Source: Candidatus Parvarchaeota archaeon (GTDB taxonomy: Archaea; Nanobdellota; Nanobdellia; Parvarchaeales; Parvarchaeaceae). From it: a DNA stretch of 12,423 nucleotides. Position 1 is the stretch's first letter, and every line of letters begins with the position of its first letter. The stretch spans positions 1 to 12,423 of the forward strand of contig DAHXLI010000002.1 in the NCBI GenBank assembly GCA_027366075.1. Direction: 5' to 3'. The translations under genes and the position numbers were made by a program. Below, piece by piece: positions 7,739 to 12,423 of this stretch. The notes below the pieces were generated by a model that ran no database searches, was not told the origin of the DNA, and worked only from the letters and a program-made list of their open reading frames with translations.

Positions 7739-7758
7739 TAGTTTATTAATAAAAGAAT

Positions 7759-8088
7759 ATGAAATACGCAGCGAAGGAAGCAGGTATAAAGTACCTAACT
7801 GAAAAATACGACATAGATTTTGACAGTATAATTGACACTATACGGGAAAAAAAGTATGATAAAGTAGCAATACAGATACCTGACGGTTTTAAAATGCATG
7901 CCTTGGATATATCAGATTTCATAAAAGAAAATTCTGGGGCAGATGTATATATCTGGGGCGGCAGCACGTATGGCGCATGCGACGCCCCGACCGGACTTGA
8001 AAAATTGGGGGTAAAGATGATAATCCAATTTGGGCATGCAAGATTCCGCGCGGACGAAATGAAGAAACCTTCAGAGATCATAAAATGA
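7759..8088 (+). CDS. Dph2-like diphthamide synthase, domain 1 only
   Basis: This 109-residue protein matches only the N-terminal third of archaeal Dph2, the radical-SAM-like 4Fe-4S enzyme that adds the 3-amino-3-carboxypropyl group to the elongation factor 2 histidine. Matching elements are KVAIQIPDGF (35-44), a strand-helix alternation, and the first cluster-cysteine context STYGACDAPTG with C74, then a GH pair (H93) in IIQFGHA. Full Dph2 has about 330 residues in three related domains, each supplying one cysteine; here domains 2 and 3 are absent. The gene ends in an ATGA overlap with rnhB, so no Dph2 remainder lies directly downstream. It could be a real stand-alone domain, a subunit completed by another gene, or a decayed gene fixed by its coupling to rnhB. 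A single cysteine cannot ligate a cluster alone. Confidence 0.8.
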   Translation: MKYAAKEAGIKYLTEKYDIDFDSIIDTIREKKYDKVAIQIPDGFKMHALDISDFIKENSGADVYIWGGSTYGACDAPTGLEKLGVKMIIQFGHARFRADEMKKPSEIIK

Positions 8089-8741
8089 ACAGGATAGGTA
8101 TAGACGAAGCTGGGCGGGGCCCCGTTATCGGTCCGCTAGTTGTAGCGGGCGTGAGTTTAGACAAGGAAACTGCGGATAAGTTCAAAATGGCGGGCGTAAA
8201 AGACTCGAAGCTCCTTAGCCCAAAGAAGATATTTTTACTAGAACGCTTGATCGTAGAAAACGCCTCTGGGTATATGGTAAACGAAATAAGCCCCGCCGCG
8301 ATAGATTCCAGGTTCAAGGATGGGACAAACTTGAATTTTCTTGAATTGGACAGGATGGCTGAAATAGCAAATAGTCTTAGAGGGGAAACTGTAATAATAG
8401 ACTGCCCAAGCTCTAACACCAAAAAGATAAAGGCGTTTATGGCTAAAAAGATTCCAAATAAAGAACTCATAGTCGAGAATTATGCCGACAAGAATTTCAT
8501 TGAAGTGTCTGCGGCTTCGATAGTGGCTAAAGCCTTACGGGAACATGAAGTAGCCGCAATAAAAAAGGAACTTGAATATGATTTTGGAAGTGGCTACCCA
8601 TCGGATCCGCGCACCGTAAAGTTTCTAAAGATCATAAAGGAGAACGGCCTTATCATGGAAGAAAAATACAGAAAAAACATTAGGGGCACTTGGGCTACGT
8701 TAAGAAATCTGGAAAATAAAAACCTTCATGATTTTTTGTGA
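8085..8741 (+). CDS. rnhB: Ribonuclease HII
   Basis: This enzyme cleaves the RNA strand of RNA:DNA hybrids and nicks at single ribonucleotides in DNA. It has 218 residues, normal for archaeal type 2 RNase H. It opens with the signature GIDEAGRGPVIGPLVVAG (5-22), giving catalytic D7 and E8. The other acidic ligands are D106 (VIIDCPSS) and D135 (NYADKNF), followed by VSAASIVAKALRE and the conserved GYPSDPRT segment with Y171. The ATG lies in the 4-bp overlap with the Dph2-like gene, which suggests translational coupling. The last 16 bp overlap the convergent thioesterase gene. All four DEDD residues are intact. Confidence 0.97.
   Translation: MNRIGIDEAGRGPVIGPLVVAGVSLDKETADKFKMAGVKDSKLLSPKKIFLLERLIVENASGYMVNEISPAAIDSRFKDGTNLNFLELDRMAEIANSLRGETVIIDCPSSNTKKIKAFMAKKIPNKELIVENYADKNFIEVSAASIVAKALREHEVAAIKKELEYDFGSGYPSDPRTVKFLKIIKENGLIMEEKYRKNIRGTWATLRNLENKNLHDFL
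8711..8724 (-). terminator. Oligo-T tract after the thioesterase gene
   Basis: On the minus strand GGTTTTTATTTTCC starts just past the thioesterase stop. Archaeal RNAP terminates at such T-tracts. It lies inside rnhB on the other strand. For rnhB, T6 at 8732-8737 just before its own stop could have the same role. Confidence 0.3.
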
Positions 8742-9139
8742 ATCAGTTTACTTATTAGATCTTTCGGTATAGGCACTGACCTCCATTCATTCTTATCGAT
8801 TGCTACCTGGGTTATATAGCCCTCACAGAGCAGGTCTCCGTCTCTTGTTATAGAAAAATCGAATCTTATGGCTTTTTCGGAAATAAGCCTTGGAACTAAG
8901 CCTACCCTTATCTTGTCCCCCTCTCTGGCGGACTTATAGTATTTCGCATTAGATTCTACAACTACAAACCAGATGTTGTCGTTTATGGCAGGAAATAGTC
9001 GACCCGCGCGTTCGTAGGAAAACTGTTCTAGCGCATCAGTGAAAAATCTGTAATAACCTGCGTAATGTACTATTCCTTGTGCGTCGGTGTCGTATATCCT
9101 TACCATCTCGTCAAAACAGAATTCTTCTTCCACCCCCAT
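8726..9139 (-). CDS. Acyl-CoA thioesterase, 4HBT/YbgC-like hot-dog family
   Basis: This 137-residue single-domain hot-dog-fold protein is expected to hydrolyse an acyl-CoA or related thioester; the substrate cannot be read from sequence. The active-site segment is IYDTDAQGIVHYAGYYRFF (15-33), where D19 matches the catalytic Asp of the 4-hydroxybenzoyl-CoA thioesterase family. It begins the long central helix FFTDALEQFSYERAG. Later strands include VVVESNAKYYKSAREGDKI and the typical terminal pattern ...CEGYITQVAID. It is monocistronic, convergent with rnhB (16-bp overlap) and divergent from mre11, with no evident functional link to either. The ATG is preceded by a TATA-like element about 20 nt upstream. 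Confidence 0.9.
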   Translation of the reverse strand: MGVEEEFCFDEMVRIYDTDAQGIVHYAGYYRFFTDALEQFSYERAGRLFPAINDNIWFVVVESNAKYYKSAREGDKIRVGLVPRLISEKAIRFDFSITRDGDLLCEGYITQVAIDKNEWRSVPIPKDLISKLIHKKS

Positions 9140-9150
9140 TAAAGACGCGT

Positions 9151-9163
9151 ATAATTCTTATAG
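9151..9163 (-). promoter_or_regulatory. TATA-like element for the thioesterase gene
   Basis: The minus strand reads CTATAAGAATTAT, centred about 20 nt before the ATG. The spacing is slightly short for a leaderless start, so confidence is modest. Confidence 0.35.
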
Positions 9164-9200
9164 ATATCGCTGCTAGTCGATATTATCGCATTTCGAAGCG

Positions 9201-9217
9201 AAAAAGAGTTAAATTTA
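9201..9217 (+). promoter_or_regulatory. BRE/TATA promoter of mre11-rad50
   Basis: A purine-rich AAAAAGAG (BRE-like) is followed by TTAAATTTA, centred 24 nt before the mre11 ATG. This is the classical geometry for a leaderless archaeal transcript, and no Shine-Dalgarno is seen before the ATG. Confidence 0.5.
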
Positions 9218-9236
9218 GCGGGTTCAAAGATTATTT

Positions 9237-10418
9237 ATGAAGTTTATACATGTTGGTGATACGCACATAGGCAATGTTTATAAGAACGACATAAGGAACG
9301 AAGACGTCAAAAACGCCTTTAAACAGGTAGTAGACTCCGCGCTAAAATATAACGTGGACTTTGTCGTCCATTCTGGTGACCTGTTCAACGAGGGAAACCC
9401 CGACCTCGGGGCGTTGCTATTCGTCACAGATCAGCTCAACAGGTTAAAAGAATCTGGGATAAAGGTTTTCATAGTGCCTGGGTCTCATGATGTCGGGATG
9501 GGCGATGAAGACAGCATAGTGGAGCTATTCGATAGAAACGGCCTGCTGATAAACCTAAACTCTAAGCGTTACATATCCAATGAAGAATCTGGCTTTCATC
9601 TTGAGGGAGAGACATACCGAAACGCGTTTTTGTGCGGGATAAGGGGAAAAAGGAGCAAGGTCGAGAACGAAATCTTCAAAAGACTAAAGATAAAAATCGA
9701 TGCGAAAGCATGGATAAGGATATTCATATTCCACCACACAATTTCATCGCTTGGAGAGCAGTTTAAAGACTTGGACACCGAAAGTCTGCCTAAAGGCTTC
9801 GAGTATTACGCCGCGGGACATTGGCACGGACATAAAGACAATATTAGCTACGACGAGGGGATAATACAATACCCCGGTTCAACTGAATATTGCGATGAAA
9901 AAGAGATGGTAGATAATCCCAACAGAGGATATTACCTGATAGAGTATGGTGAACAAGGCATAGAAAAGATAGAGTACTGTTTATTAAAAACGCGGGAAAA
10001 AACTATAGTAAGAATAAATGCTGACAAAAAGTCTGCCGGCGAGATAGAAAGCGAGGTCATATCAGCACTGAGCAAGAATCAAGGCAAAACGCTAGTCATA
10101 AAAATAAGCGGCAAGCTCTCTGGGAAAAGGGGGGATCTAGACTTAGGCCGTATAAAAAAAGAGACCGCTGAGTTAGGCTATTCCTACACCAGCATAAATA
10201 CTGCAAAGCTTGTAGACGATGATGATAACGTCGTAGAAATAAAAGAGAGCGACCTAAACAATATAGAATCTGAATTTCTTAAAAGTAGGGGATATAACGA
10301 TGACGCAATCGCTTTGGCAAAGATGCTGATAGAAGCGACTGCGAGCAAAAGCAGCTCAGAGTCAATAAAAGTGAGAGCAGAGGAAATTTTTGATAAATAT
10401 GATAATAAACGTCCTTAA
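9237..10418 (+). CDS. mre11: DNA double-strand-break repair nuclease Mre11
   Basis: This is the metallophosphoesterase nuclease partner of Rad50, which processes DNA ends with dimanganese chemistry. Phosphodiesterase motifs in order are: I, GDTHIG (D8, H10); II, HSGDLF (D48); III, PGSHD (S83, H84, D85); IV, FHHTIS (H166/H167); V, AGHWHGH (H195, H197). A capping domain follows (about 240-335), then a charged helical C-terminus that probably binds the Rad50 coiled-coil base. The length, 393 residues, is normal. The stop lies 20 bp inside rad50, so the pair is translationally linked. Oddity: motif III normally reads GNHD, where the Asn contacts metal/phosphate; here it is Ser. All His and Asp ligands are otherwise present, so activity is likely. 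Confidence 0.95.
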   Translation: MKFIHVGDTHIGNVYKNDIRNEDVKNAFKQVVDSALKYNVDFVVHSGDLFNEGNPDLGALLFVTDQLNRLKESGIKVFIVPGSHDVGMGDEDSIVELFDRNGLLINLNSKRYISNEESGFHLEGETYRNAFLCGIRGKRSKVENEIFKRLKIKIDAKAWIRIFIFHHTISSLGEQFKDLDTESLPKGFEYYAAGHWHGHKDNISYDEGIIQYPGSTEYCDEKEMVDNPNRGYYLIEYGEQGIEKIEYCLLKTREKTIVRINADKKSAGEIESEVISALSKNQGKTLVIKISGKLSGKRGDLDLGRIKKETAELGYSYTSINTAKLVDDDDNVVEIKESDLNNIESEFLKSRGYNDDAIALAKMLIEATASKSSSESIKVRAEEIFDKYDNKRP

Positions 10419-12243
10419 ACTAGAAAATATAAGAAGCCATAAAAGCTCTGAAATAATATTTAGAGACGGGATAAATATTATAACCGGGAACACCGGCAGC
10501 GGCAAGTCTTCGATCCTGATGGCTGTTCAATACGCCTTGTTCGGAAAGATAGGTGAAGGCGCGGGGGAAGGCAAGCTACTTCTTAGGCGCGGTTCCACAA
10601 AGGGCATAATCACATTAAATTTCACTGAAGGCGGATCTGAATATTACATAAAACGCGGCTTAAAAAAGGTAAAAGAAAATGTAAGGAACGATGACGAAGA
10701 AAACGAAATTAGAAAAGACGGCAAATTAATAGACTTGCAAAATCGTGCCGCCGACCTGAACAATTACATATTAAGACTGCTAAAAATAGAGTCTTCAAAT
10801 CCCATAAAAACTTTTGAGACAATAACTTACATAAAGCAGGACGAGCTAAAAGATTTGATATTTGATAGTGGTCAATCTAAACAGGAACACATAGATCAAT
10901 TGCTCCAGCTTAACAAGTATGCAGACACTTTTGACAGGTTAAAAGAGGTTATAGACAAAATAAAAAATGAAATCGAAATAAAAAGGATAGAAGCTGCACT
11001 GAGCGTGGATGCAAACGAAATTATAAGGGTAGAGACCCGGATAAAAACACTAGAAGCATTGAATTCAGAAGACTCTAAAAAAATTATTGAATTAAAAAAC
11101 CAGATAGATAACAACAAAATAAGACAAAATGGGCTGGATGCGGAGCTCAAAGATTATACCGATCTAAAAAATAAGAATATACGACTAAGTTCAGAGAGGG
11201 AACAAAAGACAAGCGCAATAAAAGAATTTGAGAAGCAAATCTCATCACTAGAAGTCGACATATCCGCTAAAGAAAGCAGCATAAAAAACGTAGATGACGC
11301 CGCCTTATCAAAAAATAAGAAAAACCGCACAGAAATGGAAAGTTTGCTCAACGAATTAAGGTCTAAACAAAAGTCAGTTTACGAGGCGTTTTATAGGTGC
11401 GAATCGGATCTTAATTCTGAATTAAAAAGAGTATCAGATCTAGAAAAAGATAAAAATTCTGCGGCCAAAATGAACGAAAAATTATGCGGCGAGCTTCAAA
11501 CATTAAAGCTTCTTATAGAAAAATACAGCGTTGGCATACCGACGGAGGAGATGGCTGGCAGAGTGTCACAAATGTACAATTTTATTTCCGAATTAAAAAC
11601 TGAAAAAATTAAAGCGATAGAGACGAACGTATGTCAGATTTGCGGCGAAAGTTTCTCGGATAACAAACATCTTGAGAGAGAATACACAAGTAAAATCCAG
11701 AGATACGAAAATCTTATCGCAGATTTAGAAGCCAAATCAAACGAGGCCCCGTCTGCGAAAACAAAAAGGGAGATGGAGCGAGAGCACGACAGATTGTCGC
11801 TTGAGATAGCAGCTAATAAAGAAAAACTGAACAAATCAGAAACTGCCCTAAGCAAACTGGATACGAAAGACTTAACTCAAAAAACGGCGGCGTTAAGGGA
11901 GAAAAATGATAGGTTATCAGAAGAAATCTTAAAAATAAGAAAAGACGTAGTTAAATTAGACGAAGAGATAGAAGGCGTGGAACGCATAAAAAAGACGATT
12001 GGAGAGATTGAGGTCTCGAGAGCAAAATTAAACTATCTTAAAGGCGAGCTTCTAAAAGTTACGCGGGACTTAAAGTCGGTAGAAGAAAATCTAGCTAAAT
12101 TGGGTTTTAACGATAAAGATTTCGAAACTAAGAATTCTGAAGCTAAAGCCGTTTCAAATGTAATATCTGAACTTCTATCAGGGTGCAGAAGCGTTCCTTT
12201 TTGTCAACCAGTTCTGAAAGGGTTTTTTTCTTTTCACGGTTGA
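10399..12243 (+). CDS. rad50: DNA repair ATPase Rad50, 3' part lost to a fold-back
   Basis: This SMC-like ATPase tethers and opens DNA ends with Mre11. I chose ATG 10399 (MIINVLKLENIRSHKSS); a TTG at 10390 would add three residues to a family that normally starts right here. The Walker A motif is GNTGSGKSS (30-38, K36), and the Q-loop glutamine is Q147 in TYIKQDEL. A long Glu/Lys-rich coiled coil begins near 175. The zinc hook is C412-Q-I-C415, and the returning coiled coil follows to about residue 593. The frame is authentic only to about 12176. The last 20 or so residues up to the stop at 12243 are non-homologous, because the sequence turns back on itself. The signature motif, Walker B and D-loop are missing from the window. 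A better continuation is readable on the opposite strand. Confidence 0.93.
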   Translation: MIINVLKLENIRSHKSSEIIFRDGINIITGNTGSGKSSILMAVQYALFGKIGEGAGEGKLLLRRGSTKGIITLNFTEGGSEYYIKRGLKKVKENVRNDDEENEIRKDGKLIDLQNRAADLNNYILRLLKIESSNPIKTFETITYIKQDELKDLIFDSGQSKQEHIDQLLQLNKYADTFDRLKEVIDKIKNEIEIKRIEAALSVDANEIIRVETRIKTLEALNSEDSKKIIELKNQIDNNKIRQNGLDAELKDYTDLKNKNIRLSSEREQKTSAIKEFEKQISSLEVDISAKESSIKNVDDAALSKNKKNRTEMESLLNELRSKQKSVYEAFYRCESDLNSELKRVSDLEKDKNSAAKMNEKLCGELQTLKLLIEKYSVGIPTEEMAGRVSQMYNFISELKTEKIKAIETNVCQICGESFSDNKHLEREYTSKIQRYENLIADLEAKSNEAPSAKTKREMEREHDRLSLEIAANKEKLNKSETALSKLDTKDLTQKTAALREKNDRLSEEILKIRKDVVKLDEEIEGVERIKKTIGEIEVSRAKLNYLKGELLKVTRDLKSVEENLAKLGFNDKDFETKNSEAKAVSNVISELLSGCRSVPFCQPVLKGFFSFHG

Positions 12244-12423
12244 TTTCGAAATCCACTTTTTTGCGGTTATTTTCTGATATCTCGGCATTTCTAGTTTCTA
12301 CACCACTTTTTATCCCAGATAGCATCGAAAGAAGTTCAGATATTACATTTGAAACGGCTTTAGCTTCAGAATTCTTAGTTTCGAAATCTTTATCGTTAAA
12401 ACCCAATTTAGCTAGATTTTCTT
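12083..12423. repeat. Perfect 94-bp inverted repeat at the window end (fold-back)
   Basis: Bases 12083-12176 and 12330-12423 are exact reverse complements, separated by 153 bp. The right arm runs to the last base, so the repeat probably continues outside. Both arms encode the same Rad50 segment (ENLAKLGFNDKDFETKN...). Near the switch point a short CTTCT/AGAAG pair (12172-12176 and 12187-12191) is present. Most likely a chimeric fold-back from amplification or assembly, not a biological repeat. Confidence 0.9.
12181..12423 (-). pseudogene. rad50: Antisense copy and true continuation of rad50
   Basis: Read on the minus strand from 12423, this piece starts in the Rad50 frame (ENLAKLGF), repeats the same residues as the plus-strand arm, then continues past NVISELLS with MLSGIKSGVETRNAEISENN and a further charged coiled-coil stretch ending ...DKKERFCTL near 12181. 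This is a natural coiled-coil continuation of Rad50, unlike the plus-strand tail. It therefore gives about 50 residues of genuine Rad50 beyond the break. It is not a separate gene: it has no start of its own, and the frame closes at 12143 only after re-entering the first arm in reverse. Confidence 0.8.

Noticed and set aside
7746..8081. 111-codon minus-strand open frame opposite the Dph2-like gene
   Set aside because: The plus-strand frame has clear Dph2 domain 1 motifs (IPDGF, YGACD) and is coupled to rnhB; the antisense product has no supporting features.
7759..8088. Frameshifted full-length dph2
   Set aside because: Immediately after the stop, all downstream sequence is accounted for by rnhB from its first conserved residues; no Dph2 domain 2 or 3 segment is present in any frame there, so a frameshift cannot explain the short protein.
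8078..8470. 130-codon minus-strand open frame opposite rnhB
   Set aside because: The plus strand encodes RNase HII with all catalytic residues; the antisense frame has no recognisable motif.
10390..10398. TTG start three codons upstream of the rad50 ATG
   Set aside because: Rad50 proteins usually begin at the equivalent of the ATG at 10399, and the TTG has no better ribosome site.
12143..12406. Separate minus-strand gene at the window end
   Set aside because: Its residues repeat Rad50 and then continue its coiled coil; it is the fold-back copy of rad50, opening at the arbitrary TTG of LGFNDK.
12083..12423. Terminal inverted repeat as a transposon end, telomere hairpin or integration site
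   Set aside because: Both arms are internal rad50 coding sequence, there is no transposase or target duplication, and the spacer decodes as rad50 on the other strand, which fits a chimera better.

Overview
The window is archaeal. The evidence is an RNA polymerase operon in the archaeal order rpoH-rpoB2-rpoB1-rpoA1-rpoA2 (largest subunit split into A' and A'', second subunit split into B'' and B'), an Mre11-Rad50 pair, a Dph2-type protein, and AT-rich TATA/BRE-like promoters placed so close to start codons that several mRNAs are probably leaderless. Genes are very tightly packed (ATGA overlaps, a 16-bp convergent overlap, no gap above about 105 bp). Several otherwise near-invariant residues in the polymerase are changed. 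This fits a fast-evolving, small-genome archaeon (DPANN-like), but the lineage is an inference. The B''/B' split on its own is also common in methanogens, haloarchaea and Archaeoglobi.

Layout: 1-6132 (minus strand) is the RNAP operon. It runs from rpoH (TTG start with a good Shine-Dalgarno) through rpoB2, rpoB1 and rpoA1 into the first 30 codons of rpoA2, which leaves the window. A TATA box and three CGGTTTT heptamers lie upstream of rpoH. Next on the minus strand are a multi-pass membrane protein (6238-7002) and an endonuclease III (7042-7686). From a 72-bp divergent promoter region the plus strand carries a one-domain Dph2-like protein (7759-8088), coupled by ATGA to ribonuclease HII (8085-8741). 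A hot-dog thioesterase (8726-9139, minus) converges on and overlaps the end of rnhB. Divergent from it are mre11 (9237-10418) and rad50 (from 10399) on the plus strand.

How the genes work together: the left half is transcription machinery. The right half is mostly genome maintenance: base excision repair (Nth), removal of RNA from DNA (RNase HII), and double-strand-break end processing (Mre11-Rad50). A translation-factor modification remnant (Dph2 domain 1) and a thioesterase have no obvious link to it.

The right end is not collinear genome. After about 12176 the sequence folds back: a perfect 94-bp inverted repeat (12083-12176 and 12330-12423) flanks 153 bp whose minus strand reads as the proper continuation of Rad50. 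I read this as a chimeric or assembly fold-back at a contig end, so the apparent Rad50 C-terminus (to 12243) is false.

I do not see a clearly new multi-gene system. The most interesting signals are the single-domain Dph2 and the clustered substitutions in the polymerase active centre (bridge-helix Gly-Gly to Ser-Ser and a mid-helix proline, altered fork and lysine-loop motifs, a lost zinc cysteine).
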